Source: Psychrobacillus sp. INOP01 (GTDB lineage: Bacteria; Bacillota; Bacilli; Bacillales_A; Planococcaceae). Taken from it: 64,000 bases of DNA. The stretch's first letter is position 1. Each line of letters starts with the position of its first letter. The stretch is from the NCBI RefSeq assembly GCF_018140925.1, contig NZ_CP073315.1, forward strand, positions 3,596,001 through 3,660,000, read 5' to 3'. Positions 10,551 to 19,707 of the stretch are shown one piece after another. The notes beneath the pieces are model-generated. The model was not told the DNA's origin. It did no database searches and saw nothing but the letters and a program-made list of their open reading frames with translations. The position numbers were made by a program, and so were the translations under genes.

Positions 10551-11012
10551 ATGTCGATTTTTCATGGTATGAATACAACAGCGTCAGCATTAACTGCCGG
10601 GCGACTTAGAATGGACGTAATTTCCTCCAATATGGCGAATGTGGATACAACAAGATCAAAGCTTGTAAATGGAGAGTGGCAAGCATATAGAAGGAAGTCT
10701 GTGACATTAAAGCCGTTAGAAGGTAATTTTTCGAATTTCTTAAATGTGGCCATGGGTTCTTCGGACAATAGAAGTGTTGGAAATGGAGTAAAAGTTAGTG
10801 ATGTAAAAGAAGATACAGAAACACCTTTTAAATTGGTATATGATCCGACACATATTGATGCAGATGAAGATGGGTACGTGGAAATGCCAAATGTCGACCC
10901 TTTAAGAGAAATGGTTGATTTGATATCAGCTACCCGATCTTATGAGGCGAACGTAACAGTTTTTAATGCAAACAAAGCTATGTTATCTAAGGCATTAGAA
11001 ATAGGAAAATAA
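10551..11012 (+). CDS. flgC: flagellar basal-body rod protein FlgC
   Basis: Second rod subunit, assembled on FlgB. It shows the shared N-terminal motif ISSNMANVDTTRSK and the C-terminal YEANVTVFNANKAMLSKALEIGK that forms the paired helix of rod proteins. Length is 153 residues. GAGGAGG at the end of flgB serves as its ribosome binding site, which couples the two genes. Confidence 0.96.
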   Translation: MSIFHGMNTTASALTAGRLRMDVISSNMANVDTTRSKLVNGEWQAYRRKSVTLKPLEGNFSNFLNVAMGSSDNRSVGNGVKVSDVKEDTETPFKLVYDPTHIDADEDGYVEMPNVDPLREMVDLISATRSYEANVTVFNANKAMLSKALEIGK

Positions 11013-11032
11013 GAAAGAAGGTATAGTTTAAA

Positions 11033-11338
11033 TTGCCAATAGAATCCATATCATTATTTAATCCTTCACAAATAAACCCAGTTTCGACAACTTCAAAGTT
11101 AAGTCCTGCAGAGGCACAAGCTGATTTTGGTGATTTTTTGAAGACTGCTATTCAATCTGTTAATGAAAATCAAAAAGCGTCCGATGTAGCTACCGAAAAG
11201 CTAATAAATGGTGGGGATATCGAGTTACACGATGTAATGATTGCTTCTCAAAAAGCAAGTATTACATTAAATGCGACATTAGAAATTAGAAATAAGGTAG
11301 TAGAAGCATATCAAGAAATAATGCGTATGCAAGTGTAA
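11033..11338 (+). CDS. fliE: flagellar hook-basal body protein FliE
   Basis: Small adaptor joining the MS ring to the rod and the first substrate of flagellar export. The family pattern is clear: FGDFLKTAIQSVNENQKASDVATEKLINGG, then the conserved LHDVMIASQKASITLNATLEIRNKVVEAYQEIMRMQV tail (quoted here as the ends DVMIASQKAS and EIMRMQV). The start is TTG 11033 behind AAGAAGG. Length is 101 residues. A two-part hairpin separates it from fliF. Confidence 0.93.
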   Translation: MPIESISLFNPSQINPVSTTSKLSPAEAQADFGDFLKTAIQSVNENQKASDVATEKLINGGDIELHDVMIASQKASITLNATLEIRNKVVEAYQEIMRMQV

Positions 11339-11345
11339 CCTCTTT

Positions 11346-11391
11346 CGGTTATCGCTAAATATCGAGCAAAAATATTCACCATAACCGGAGG
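11346..11391 (+). promoter_or_regulatory. hairpin abutting the fliF ribosome binding site
   Basis: CGGTTAT (11346-11352) pairs with ATAACCG (11381-11387), and AATAT/ATATT pairs inside it. The last paired G is the first base of the fliF GGAGG (11387-11391), so folding could limit access to the site. This is inference from pairing only. Confidence 0.4.
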
Positions 11392-11397
11392 ATAATA

Positions 11398-12987
11398 ATG
11401 AATGAACGTATAAAAAAAATGACGAGCGATGTAACCACGTTTTGGAAAAGTCGCACTAAAATGCAAAAAGGAACAATAATCGGTAGTGTGTTAGGGATTA
11501 TCATTATAGCTACCGTTATTACTTTAATGATGAATAAAACTAACTTTGTTCCGCTTTATACAGACGTATCTCCATCTGAAATTGGACGTATTAAAGAAAC
11601 ATTAGATGCACAAGGAGTGCCAAATGAAATTGCTCCAGGTGGAACATCCATCTTAGTACCAGCAGAGCAAGTAGATTCATTGTTAGTACAACTAGCTGCA
11701 GAAGGATATCCAGAATCAGGTATGATCGACTATAGCTTCTTTTCCCAAAACGCTGGATTTGGTATGACAGATAATGAGTTTAATGTGTTGAAATTAGCTT
11801 CTATGCAAACCGAGCTTGCGAAATTGATTAAAGGTGTAAAAGGGGTAAAGGATGCTCAGGTAATGATTACCTTACCTGAAGAAGGGGTTTTTCTATCTCA
11901 AAGCAATGAAACGGCGAGTGCAGCGATAGTTTTGAATACAGAGGCTGGATACAAATTTACAGATGCACAGATTTTGTCCTTATATAACTTAGTATCCAAG
12001 TCAATTCCTAACCTAGCTACAGAAGATATTAGCATTAGAAATCAATACTTAGAGTATTTTGACTTAGATCAAGCAAATGCAAATACTGCTGGTGCAAATG
12101 TAAGCGATCAAATGTCGATTAAGAAAACAGTTGAACGTGATTTACAGCGCCAGGTACAAACAATGTTAGGTACATTAATGGGACAAGACAAAGTAGTTGT
12201 CTCTGTTACTACAGACATTGACTTTAAGCAGGAAAATCGCGAAGAAAATTTGGTTGAGCCAGTTGATGAAGAAAATATGGCTGGAATTGAAATTAGTGCT
12301 CAACGTATTTCAGAAACCTTTACTGGTGAGAATCCTGTAGCAGGTGGTACTCCGGCAACAGAGGATTCAACTGATAACTTTACCAACTATGTAGAAGGTT
12401 CAACATCAAATGGTGATTATGAGCGAATTGAAGACACGATTAATAGTGAAGTAAATCGTATTCGAAAAGAAATAGTAGAAAGCCCGTATAAAATTAGGGA
12501 TATAGGCATTCAAGTAATGGTAGAACCACCAGATCCTGAGGATGCTGCTTCTATGCCAGACGGTGTAGAACAAGATATAGAACAAATTCTCGCGACAATT
12601 ATCCGCACTTCTATCGATGAAGAAGCAGGTGGTGAATTGACAGAGGAATTACTACAGGAAAAAATTGTTGTTTCTGTGCAACCGTTTAATGGTAAAGCTG
12701 CGGCAGTGTCGAGTACACAATCGTCCATTCCTTGGTGGGTATATGTAATCGGCGGAATTTTACTTGTTGCAATAATACTGCTAGTAATATCCTTACTACG
12801 CTCTAGAAAAACCGATGAAGAAGAAATGATTATTCTAGAAGAGCAACGAGAAGAGCTTAATATAGACGATATCAATACAGAAAAAGAAACCGAATCGACT
12901 TTAAGAAGAAAACAACTAGAAAAAATGGCGAAAGATAAGCCAGAAGAATTTGCGAAGTTATTACGTACTTGGATAGCAGAGGATTAA
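11398..12987 (+). CDS. fliF: flagellar MS-ring protein FliF
   Basis: Membrane ring on which the flagellar base is built. The first transmembrane helix is at about residues 27-45 (GTIIGSVLGIIIIATVITL) and the second near 442-463 before the cytoplasmic tail. Two ring-building motifs of the YscJ/FliF type lie between (VPLYTDVSPSEIGRIKETLDAQG and the region around LAKLIKGVKGVKDAQVMITLPE, here in part). The C-terminal end KDKPEEFAKLLRTWIAED is the FliG-binding segment. Length is 529 residues, close to B. subtilis FliF. Confidence 0.96.
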   Translation: MNERIKKMTSDVTTFWKSRTKMQKGTIIGSVLGIIIIATVITLMMNKTNFVPLYTDVSPSEIGRIKETLDAQGVPNEIAPGGTSILVPAEQVDSLLVQLAAEGYPESGMIDYSFFSQNAGFGMTDNEFNVLKLASMQTELAKLIKGVKGVKDAQVMITLPEEGVFLSQSNETASAAIVLNTEAGYKFTDAQILSLYNLVSKSIPNLATEDISIRNQYLEYFDLDQANANTAGANVSDQMSIKKTVERDLQRQVQTMLGTLMGQDKVVVSVTTDIDFKQENREENLVEPVDEENMAGIEISAQRISETFTGENPVAGGTPATEDSTDNFTNYVEGSTSNGDYERIEDTINSEVNRIRKEIVESPYKIRDIGIQVMVEPPDPEDAASMPDGVEQDIEQILATIIRTSIDEEAGGELTEELLQEKIVVSVQPFNGKAAAVSSTQSSIPWWVYVIGGILLVAIILLVISLLRSRKTDEEEMIILEEQREELNIDDINTEKETESTLRRKQLEKMAKDKPEEFAKLLRTWIAED

Positions 12988-13017
12988 CTTACTTTACTTT
13001 CGTAGTATAAAGTTAAA

Positions 13018-13110
13018 GCCTCCGGCGGATGTCTTAGATTTTAAAAAAGAGTGAACCCGGCTTGTCGGGTTCAAAATCTGGAGACAGTTACGCTGAGTCG
13101 TAATTGATTG
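13018..13110 (+). ncRNA. folded element in the fliF-fliG gap (copy 1 of a pair)
   Basis: The element begins GCCTCCGGCGG. An outer stem AGATTTT (13036-13042)/AAAATCT (13073-13079) encloses a purine-rich 10-base 5' bulge (13043-13052) and an inner stem GAACCCG (13053-13059)/CGGGTTC (13066-13072). A second hairpin follows, AGTTACG (13086-13092)/CGTAATT (13099-13105), ending just before the fliG ribosome binding site. Copy 2 (20557-20648) has the same plan with different inner-stem bases. It could be a cis-acting RNA or a small mobile repeat; its class is unknown to me. Confidence 0.6.
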
Positions 13111-13121
13111 GGGGGACGGCT

Positions 13122-14135
13122 ATGAACAAGAAAGAAAAAGATTTAAGTGGTAAACAAAAAGCCGCGCTCTTATTAATTTCTCTCGGACCTGAAGTGTCTG
13201 CTTCTATTTATAAACATTTAAATGAAGAAGAAATTGAGCGTTTAACTCTAGAAATTTCAGGTGTTAAAAAAGTAGAACCTGAAATAAAAGAAGATATAAT
13301 AGAAGAATTTCACAATATAGCTTTAGCACAAGATTATATTTCACAGGGTGGTATTGGATACGCAAAAACAGTGTTAGAGAAAGCATTAGGCACAGATCAT
13401 GCTCAAGCAATTATTAATCGACTTACTTCATCTTTACAAGTGAGACCTTTTGATTTTGCAAGACGTGCAGAGCCAGCTCAACTGTTTAACTTTATCCAAA
13501 ATGAACATCCGCAAACGATTGCTTTGATCCTATCTTATCTAGAGGCACAGCAAGCTGGAATCATTCTTTCGTCATTACCACAGGAAGTACAAGCAGATAT
13601 TGCAAAAAGAATAGCTACAATGGATTCTACTTCACCTGAAGTAATTAGTGAAATTGAATCTGTACTAGAACGTAAGCTATCTTCGACTGTAACGCAGGAT
13701 TATACAGAGACCGGTGGTATCGATGCAGTCGTAGAAGTGTTAAATGGTGTAGACAGAACAACGGAGAAAACAATTTTGGATGCTTTAGAAATACAGGATC
13801 CAGAGCTTGCAGAAGAGATCAAGAAAAGAATGTTCGTGTTCGAAGATATTGTTACACTTGATAATCGTTCTATCCAACGTGTTATTCGTGACTGTGAAAA
13901 TGAAGACTTATTACTTTCTATGAAGGTTTCTAGTGAAGAAGTTAAAGATGTTATTTTCCGCAATATGTCCGTACGTATGGCTGATACATTTAAAGAAGAA
14001 ATGGAAATTATGGGGCCAGTTCGTCTACGTGACGTAGAAGAAGCTCAATCTAGAATTGTAACAGTAATTAGAAGATTGGAAGACGCAGGCGAAATAATAA
14101 TTGCTCGTGGCGGAGGAGATGACATCATTGTCTAA
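13122..14135 (+). CDS. fliG: flagellar motor switch protein FliG
   Basis: Rotor protein that transmits torque and sets rotation direction. The N-terminal domain begins KDLSGKQKAALLLISLGPEV. The middle domain has the EHPQTIALILSYL motif that contacts FliM, and the C-terminal torque domain contains charged helix residues in LDNRSIQRVIRDCENEDLLLSMK. I chose ATG 13122 (337 residues) over an upstream in-frame TTG (13104), which lies before the GGGGGGA ribosome binding site. It is separated from fliF by a 134-bp gap holding a folded element. Confidence 0.96.
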   Translation: MNKKEKDLSGKQKAALLLISLGPEVSASIYKHLNEEEIERLTLEISGVKKVEPEIKEDIIEEFHNIALAQDYISQGGIGYAKTVLEKALGTDHAQAIINRLTSSLQVRPFDFARRAEPAQLFNFIQNEHPQTIALILSYLEAQQAGIILSSLPQEVQADIAKRIATMDSTSPEVISEIESVLERKLSSTVTQDYTETGGIDAVVEVLNGVDRTTEKTILDALEIQDPELAEEIKKRMFVFEDIVTLDNRSIQRVIRDCENEDLLLSMKVSSEEVKDVIFRNMSVRMADTFKEEMEIMGPVRLRDVEEAQSRIVTVIRRLEDAGEIIIARGGGDDIIV

Positions 14136-14898
14136 AATTTTCCGAAATGTATATTTGAATGAAACAAAGGAAAATTCCAAGCCTATTCAAATAAGGAATT
14201 TACATGTTCAAGAAATGTTGAACACAGACGAGCCGTTGACTCTAGATGTACTTACACAAGAACGAAGTAAAATGATAGAAGAGGTAGACCAAGAGATAGC
14301 AAGAAAGCGATCAGTACTAACAAAAGATATCGAAGAAACAAAACAGTATATCGAAGACCAATTAAATATTTGGGAAGAAGAGAAGATTGCTTATCAGCAA
14401 AAAGCATATGATGAAGGCTTTGTGCAAGGATTAGAAGAAGGTCGCTTAAAAGCACAAGCTGATATGCAAAATTCACTAAAATTAGCTAACGATGCAATGA
14501 AAACTGCTCATGAGAATGCTGCAAATTATTTACAGCAACAGGAACAGGTCATTTTAGAACTATCTATACGAACTGCAGAGCGTATTATTGCAACGAAGCT
14601 AGATAACAACGAGGAATTGTTTTTATCAATTGTTAAAAGAGGTTTAAAAGAGGCAAGAGAAATGAGAGAGATTAAACTTTATGTTTCGCCCGTCTACTTT
14701 GAACTTGTATCTAATAATAGAGAAGAACTCTCCTCCATTTTCCCAGTAGATGTACCATTTATGATTTTTGTTGATGAAGATATGAATGAAACAGATTGTT
14801 ATATAGAAACCAACCATGGAAGAATCGTCGTCAGTATTGACGAGCAAGTTCAAGAGTTGCGACGCAAGCTAGTAGATATTCTAGATAGTATGGAGTGA
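14128..14898 (+). CDS. fliH: flagellar assembly protein FliH
   Basis: Regulator of the export ATPase FliI. The middle is a long coiled coil rich in E, Q and K (about residues 45-135), with the glycine-bearing GFVQGLEEGRLKAQAD segment seen in FliH. The C-terminal domain runs from about ELSIRTAERIIATKLDN to the end. I prefer TTG 14128 because GGCGGAGGAG lies 9 bases upstream; ATG 14119 sits too close to that site. The gene overlaps the end of fliG by 8 bases. Confidence 0.9.
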   Translation: MSKIFRNVYLNETKENSKPIQIRNLHVQEMLNTDEPLTLDVLTQERSKMIEEVDQEIARKRSVLTKDIEETKQYIEDQLNIWEEEKIAYQQKAYDEGFVQGLEEGRLKAQADMQNSLKLANDAMKTAHENAANYLQQQEQVILELSIRTAERIIATKLDNNEELFLSIVKRGLKEAREMREIKLYVSPVYFELVSNNREELSSIFPVDVPFMIFVDEDMNETDCYIETNHGRIVVSIDEQVQELRRKLVDILDSME

Positions 14899-14903
14899 AT
14901 GTG

Positions 14904-16226
14904 ATGAAGGCTGTAGATTTAATTCAACAAATTTCGAATATACCTACCTTTAAAAAATATGGTCGAGTTAGTCGAGTAGTTGGATTAATGATTGAATCAC
15001 AAGGTCCTGAAAGTTCAGTTGGAGATGTTTGTAAAATCCATATAAACTCAGCCAAAACAGGAGCTTCGATTATTCTTGCTGAAGTAGTTGGTTTTAAGGA
15101 AGAGATCGTCGTATTAATGCCCTACACTAATATTAGAGAAATATCTACTGGCTGTTTAGTCGAAGGGACGAATAGTCCATTAGAGATTAAGGTTGGTTCG
15201 GAACTAATAGGGAAAGTGTTAGATTCTATGGGGAATCCAATTGATGGATCTGTCTTGCCAAAAGGCTTGATGACAGTTGGAACCGAAAAAGATTCCCCGA
15301 ATCCATTGACAAGACCACCAATAGAAGAGCAAATCGAAGTTGGTGTAAAGGCAATTGATGGAATGCTAACGGTCGGAAAAGGCCAAAGGGTAGGTATTTT
15401 CGCTGGTTCTGGTGTAGGAAAAAGTACATTACTAGGAATGATTGCTAGAAATACTAACGCAGATTTAAATGTCATCGCGTTAATTGGGGAACGTGGCAGA
15501 GAAGTACGTGAGTTTATCGAGAGAGATTTGGGAAAAGAAGGACTAGAAAAATCGATTGTAGTAGCAGCTACCTCTGACCAACCTGCTTTAATGCGCATTA
15601 AAGGTGCTTTTACGGCTACAGCAATTGCTGAGTACTTCCGGGACAAAGGGTTAAACGTTATGCTCATGATGGACTCTGTTACACGTGTAGCGATGGCGCA
15701 GCGTGAAGTGGGTCTTGCAGTAGGAGAGCCTCCAGCTACAAGAGGATATACTCCATCTGTATTTTCCATTTTACCTAAGTTGTTAGAACGCACAGGTACA
15801 AACGAATTTGGAACGATCACAGCATTTTATACAGTACTGGTAGATGGTGACGACATGAATGAACCAATTGCCGATACTGTTCGTGGTATTTTAGATGGTC
15901 ATATTGTGTTGGATCGTTCACTCGCTAACAAGGGGCAGTATCCAGCTATTAATGTTTTGAAAAGCATTAGCCGATTGATGAATCATATTTCAGACGAAAA
16001 ACATGTGAAAGCAGCGGAAAGATTGAGGGATTTATACTTTACGTACAATAAATCAGAAGATCTGATCAATATCGGAGCGTATAAACGTGGTACATCTCGT
16101 GAGATTGACGAAGCTATACAGTATGAACCTTTAATTACTTCATTTTTAAAACAAGGATATTTAGATAAAGTATCTTTGGATTCCTCGGTAGATGAATTAG
16201 TGAAATTATCAGGTGGTGTTTCATAA
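14904..16226 (+). CDS. fliI: flagellum-specific ATPase FliI
   Basis: F1-beta-like ATPase of the flagellar type III export apparatus. Walker A is GIFAGSGVGKSTLLGMIARN, Walker B is NVMLMMDSVTRVAMAQREVG, and the ATPase family signature PSVFSILPKLLER follows. The start is ATG 14904 with GGAGTG 7 bases upstream, giving the typical MKAVDLIQQI N-terminus and 440 residues. It lies in the order fliH-fliI-fliJ. Confidence 0.97.
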   Translation: MKAVDLIQQISNIPTFKKYGRVSRVVGLMIESQGPESSVGDVCKIHINSAKTGASIILAEVVGFKEEIVVLMPYTNIREISTGCLVEGTNSPLEIKVGSELIGKVLDSMGNPIDGSVLPKGLMTVGTEKDSPNPLTRPPIEEQIEVGVKAIDGMLTVGKGQRVGIFAGSGVGKSTLLGMIARNTNADLNVIALIGERGREVREFIERDLGKEGLEKSIVVAATSDQPALMRIKGAFTATAIAEYFRDKGLNVMLMMDSVTRVAMAQREVGLAVGEPPATRGYTPSVFSILPKLLERTGTNEFGTITAFYTVLVDGDDMNEPIADTVRGILDGHIVLDRSLANKGQYPAINVLKSISRLMNHISDEKHVKAAERLRDLYFTYNKSEDLINIGAYKRGTSREIDEAIQYEPLITSFLKQGYLDKVSLDSSVDELVKLSGGVS

Positions 16227-16227
16227 A

Positions 16228-16677
16228 ATGGTTGCTTATCAATTTAAATTTGCTAAAGTTTTAACGATTCGTGAACAAGAAAAGTCGGAAACAGAATTGG
16301 CATACAAAGAATCTGTATCTGTTTTCGAAAAAGTTGCAACGGAACTTTATAATTTGTTGAAGAAAAAAGAGGATACAGTAGACACTCAAAACAATCTTCT
16401 TGTTTCTGGTCTATCCATAGACAACATCCATCATTATTCAAGCTATATCGAAGGACTGCAAAAAAGAATTGATATAGTTCAAAAGGAAGTTATCCAAGCA
16501 AGATCTAAAATGAATTGGATGGAAGAAAAACTTCTTGAAAAGTCATTAGAGGTAAAGAAGTTCGAAAAGATAAAAGAAAAAGGCTTAGAGCAGTTTCAGC
16601 AAGAGCAACAAAGACTAGAAACAATTCAATTAGATGAAATATCTTCTTTGAAGTTTCAAAACAAAGAGATTAGGTGA
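16228..16677 (+). CDS. fliJ: flagellar export chaperone FliJ
   Basis: Coiled-coil stalk protein that links FliI to the export gate FlhA. It begins MVAYQFKFAKVLTIREQEKSE, the family's usual N-terminus, and the rest is almost wholly charged helix. I chose ATG 16228, one base after the fliI stop, with AGGTGGTG as the ribosome binding site. Length is 149 residues. Confidence 0.9.
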   Translation: MVAYQFKFAKVLTIREQEKSETELAYKESVSVFEKVATELYNLLKKKEDTVDTQNNLLVSGLSIDNIHHYSSYIEGLQKRIDIVQKEVIQARSKMNWMEEKLLEKSLEVKKFEKIKEKGLEQFQQEQQRLETIQLDEISSLKFQNKEIR

Positions 16678-16685
16678 GTAGAAGC

Positions 16686-17285
16686 ATGGCTAAACGGAAC
16701 AAATCAAATAAAAGCATTGAACAAATAAATAGCGAAACAAAGAGTATAAGTAAAATAAAAATGTTTTTTTATTTGTTTATCATTCCTTTTTTATTTGCTT
16801 TACTTCTCTTACTAGTAATTGCTCAGATAGCAAATATAAACGTTTTTGAAAAAGCAAAAGAGTTAACTGGTTTTAGTGAGGAACAAGTTTTAACAGAAGA
16901 CAAAAAAACGGATGTACTAGAAGAACGAGTTGTCTCTTTACAAGCAAAAATTCAAGAAAAAGAAGCTCAAATTGACAAAGTACAAGCAGAACTAGATAAT
17001 TCAGCAACGGAAAAAGAAGCTCTGTTAATAGAACAAGAACGATTATTAGATGAAATTGCAACATTAACAAGAGATCGAGAGAGTGCTAAACGTGATTATG
17101 CAGAAATCGTTTCTACCTTTGAAAAAATGTCTGCAAAAACAGCAGCTCCAGTTATAACTAAAATGAGTGATGCAGAGGCTTTACGTATTTTAACAAGCCT
17201 TAAGCCAGATACTGTGGCGAGCATTTATGAAAAAATGACACCAGAGGATGCCGCAAAGTATACAGAATTGATGACTAAACAATAA
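16686..17285 (+). CDS. ylxF: flagellar-operon membrane protein, YlxF/MotE-like
   Basis: Single-pass membrane protein found at this place in Bacillus fla/che operons. A transmembrane helix lies at about residues 24-46, then a coiled coil (about 75-135), then an MgtE-N-like helical domain (SDAEALRILTSLKPDTVASIYEKMTPEDAAKY). That last domain is shared with rhizobial MotE, which chaperones a periplasmic motility protein; whether YlxF does the same is not shown by sequence. ATG 16686 follows AGGTGAG. Confidence 0.82.
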   Translation: MAKRNKSNKSIEQINSETKSISKIKMFFYLFIIPFLFALLLLLVIAQIANINVFEKAKELTGFSEEQVLTEDKKTDVLEERVVSLQAKIQEKEAQIDKVQAELDNSATEKEALLIEQERLLDEIATLTRDRESAKRDYAEIVSTFEKMSAKTAAPVITKMSDAEALRILTSLKPDTVASIYEKMTPEDAAKYTELMTKQ

Positions 17286-17316
17286 TACTTTCTATTGAAG
17301 GGAGGTGATAATAATC

Positions 17317-18531
17317 ATGAATATCGCAATGGTCGTTAACACAAATTTAAATGCTACAACTCAAGTAGCAAATAAACTTCAAGTAAATTCGAATAACGGT
17401 CAAAAGTTTGGAACTGTATTTGGTCAGATCTTATCCAATCAACAAATCCAACAACCAACTGCTGTACCACAAGCAGTTGCTGAAGGAAATGCATTGCAGG
17501 ATTTGTTAGCAATTCTTAATGTAAATTCTCTAGAGGAACTTGAATCACTAGTAGGTTCAGGCGAATTAACTGTTAATCCTAAGGATTTAAAAGATCTTTT
17601 GGATAATTTATTAGGCGCTGAGAGTGAAAAAAATACAGATACTAATGACGAACTAATCGTATCAAATGTTTGGGATTTACTTGCAGGTATAAATGAAAAA
17701 GCAACTAAAATTATAGATGCAATCATTTCATCCCTTAACGGACAAGGACCGAGCAATCCAGTTGATGCCAAACAAGCTGTGGAGTTACTAAAAACGGTAC
17801 AGTTAATCGGAAACAAATCAGATTTAACGATTAAAGAAGAATCCACACTATTTGATATAAAGCAGTTGCTTGAAAATGTGAAGGAAACTGTGGGCAGAAT
17901 ACCTACAAATAATACACCTTCGTCACCACAACTATTAAAACAACCGATTATTCAAACTCAAATGGTAGTCAAACAGACGTCTCACTCTGTTCAACCAGAG
18001 ATTGTTACTGAAACGAAAGAAATTACATCAAATGTGCAAGGCAGTACTACTACAGTGATTCAAACTAAAGTAGAATCAGTTTCTATGACACTACCAACAG
18101 AGAAGGCTGCACAGTCAGAAGAATTTATTAAAGAATTGCAAAAAGTGATGAACCGTGTCCAGTTTGGACAAGCAGGTGGAGCAAATAGACTAGTTCTAAA
18201 ACTATTTCCTGAGCAACTTGGTACAATTCGAATTGAATTGATTCAAAAAGATGGTATGCTGACAGCAAAAATATTAGCATCAACAGCATTAGGTAAAGAA
18301 ATGTTGGATTCTAACTCAAGTCAATTGAGGCAAGGTTTTGCAGGTCAAAATATTCAACTGGAGAGGTTAGAAATAACTCAAGCTTTGCAAGAATCTACTA
18401 GACAAGAAAAGAACCAAGACTTCCAACAGTCATTTAAACAGCAAGATCAGCAGCAACAACAAGAAAATAATAATGAAGAGCTAGAAGAACCGTTTACTTT
18501 TCAAGATTATTTAGAGGAAATGGAGGCCTAA
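17317..18531 (+). CDS. fliK: flagellar hook-length control protein FliK
   Basis: Secreted molecular ruler that switches export from hook to filament subunits. The N-terminal two thirds is low-complexity and rich in N, Q, T and V. The conserved C-terminal domain (about residues 265-350) contains NRLVLKLFPEQLGTIRIEL and AKILASTALGKEML, which identify the family. A glutamine-rich tail follows (QQDQQQQQ). ATG 17317 has GGGAGGTGA upstream. Length is 404 residues. Confidence 0.93.
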   Translation: MNIAMVVNTNLNATTQVANKLQVNSNNGQKFGTVFGQILSNQQIQQPTAVPQAVAEGNALQDLLAILNVNSLEELESLVGSGELTVNPKDLKDLLDNLLGAESEKNTDTNDELIVSNVWDLLAGINEKATKIIDAIISSLNGQGPSNPVDAKQAVELLKTVQLIGNKSDLTIKEESTLFDIKQLLENVKETVGRIPTNNTPSSPQLLKQPIIQTQMVVKQTSHSVQPEIVTETKEITSNVQGSTTTVIQTKVESVSMTLPTEKAAQSEEFIKELQKVMNRVQFGQAGGANRLVLKLFPEQLGTIRIELIQKDGMLTAKILASTALGKEMLDSNSSQLRQGFAGQNIQLERLEITQALQESTRQEKNQDFQQSFKQQDQQQQQENNNEELEEPFTFQDYLEEMEA

Positions 18532-18534
18532 GCT

Positions 18535-19224
18535 ATGGCTGAAATGTCTAAAATTACAGACAGTATGTATCTATCAAACCAAGTGAAAAAAACTACTACA
18601 ACTGGGAATAGTACATTAGGTAAAGATGCATTTTTAAAAATTCTAATGACACAGCTTCAAAACCAAGATCCGACAAAACCGATGGATGACTCACAATTCA
18701 TTGCACAGATGGCGCAATTCTCTTCTTTAGAGCAAATGACAAATTTAACTACTGCTTTTCAAGAATTTGCTGCAGTTCAAGAGCAAAGTCAAATGATTGA
18801 ATTTAGTAACTTTGTAGGTAAAAATGTAAAATGGCATGAAATGACAGACAAAAAAGATGACAAAGGTAATCCAATTATAAACGAAGGTACTGGTACTATT
18901 ATAGGTATTAAGTTTGTGGCAGGAAACGTAGAATTCACGTTAGCAGATGGAAAAGTCATTAACCCTGGAAATATTTCAGAAGTTCTTTCGGGTAACTCAA
19001 GTTCTAATTCTAATAGTTTAGTAGAGGCAAGTATGTTAATTGGTAAAACAGTTAGTTATATTCCCGCTAAAACGGAAACTAATGAAGATGATGCAGAAAC
19101 AGAAACACCAACTGAAATTACGGCAACGGTTGAATCTGTTAGCAAAAAAGATGGAAATATAGTCTATAACTTAAGTGATGGTACTTCCATTACGGCAGAT
19201 CAAATTACTTCAATAAGCAAATAA
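18535..19224 (+). CDS. flgD: flagellar hook-capping protein FlgD with a duplicated C-terminal module
   Basis: Scaffold that caps the growing hook. The N-terminal export region [20 protein letters not shown] and [14 protein letters not shown] are diagnostic. At 229 residues it is well longer than the roughly 140-residue B. subtilis FlgD as I recall it. The extra length is a second copy of the C-terminal module: [27 protein letters not shown] (about 97-155) is echoed by [27 protein letters not shown] (about 168-227). Confidence 0.93.
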   Translation: MAEMSKITDSMYLSNQVKKTTTTGNSTLGKDAFLKILMTQLQNQDPTKPMDDSQFIAQMAQFSSLEQMTNLTTAFQEFAAVQEQSQMIEFSNFVGKNVKWHEMTDKKDDKGNPIINEGTGTIIGIKFVAGNVEFTLADGKVINPGNISEVLSGNSSSNSNSLVEASMLIGKTVSYIPAKTETNEDDAETETPTEITATVESVSKKDGNIVYNLSDGTSITADQITSISK

Positions 19225-19239
19225 GAACGGAGAATTGCA

Positions 19240-19620
19240 ATGGACAACATTTCGATAAATCGTGTTCCGCTGCAAACAACTATCCGTCAACCAATCTCAT
19301 CAAGCAAAGTAGCTTCACCTAAACAATCTTTCTTACAGCATTTACATGAAGCATCTGCAAAAACAGAACTAAAGGTAAGTAAACATGCAAACCAACGTTT
19401 ACAAGAAAGAAATATTTATATTTCAGATGCGGAATGGCAAATAGTAAGTGAAAAGGTATCAGAAGCACGCTCAAAGGGTGTGAATGACTCATTAGTATTG
19501 ATGGATCAAGCAGCATTAATCGTCAGTGCAAAAAATTCCACTGTCATTACTGCAATGAATCGCACGGAAGCGAAAGACCAACTATTCACAAATATTGACG
19601 GTACAATCGTACTAAACTAA
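19240..19620 (+). CDS. flagellar operon protein of the FlgD-flgE interval (TIGR02530-like)
   Basis: A 126-residue soluble protein found between flgD and the hook gene in many Firmicutes; from memory this is the TIGR02530 flagellar operon family. The conserved part is ELKVSKHANQRLQERNIYI followed by a basic helix and ALIVSAKNSTVITAMNR. The precise role is not known to me; hook assembly is the natural guess from its neighbours. ATG 19240 follows ACGGAG. A gap of 87 bases without obvious signals separates it from the hook gene. Confidence 0.8.
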   Translation: MDNISINRVPLQTTIRQPISSSKVASPKQSFLQHLHEASAKTELKVSKHANQRLQERNIYISDAEWQIVSEKVSEARSKGVNDSLVLMDQAALIVSAKNSTVITAMNRTEAKDQLFTNIDGTIVLN

Positions 19621-19707
19621 CAAAAAAATTATAGCAGGACCTGTAAAGGAAGCTATGTGCAGCCGACTGATTGAAGCTAGCACGCAAATTGAAGGGAGAA
19701 AAATTAA

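Noticed and set aside
15122-15820. Open minus-strand frame of 232 codons opposite fliI
   Set aside because: It lies wholly antisense to a strongly conserved ATPase gene, has no ribosome binding site, and its translation is serine- and proline-rich low-information sequence typical of a shadow frame.
19621-19707. c-di-GMP riboswitch before flgE
   Set aside because: The 87-base gap lacks the conserved GEMM core and has only short chance pairings.
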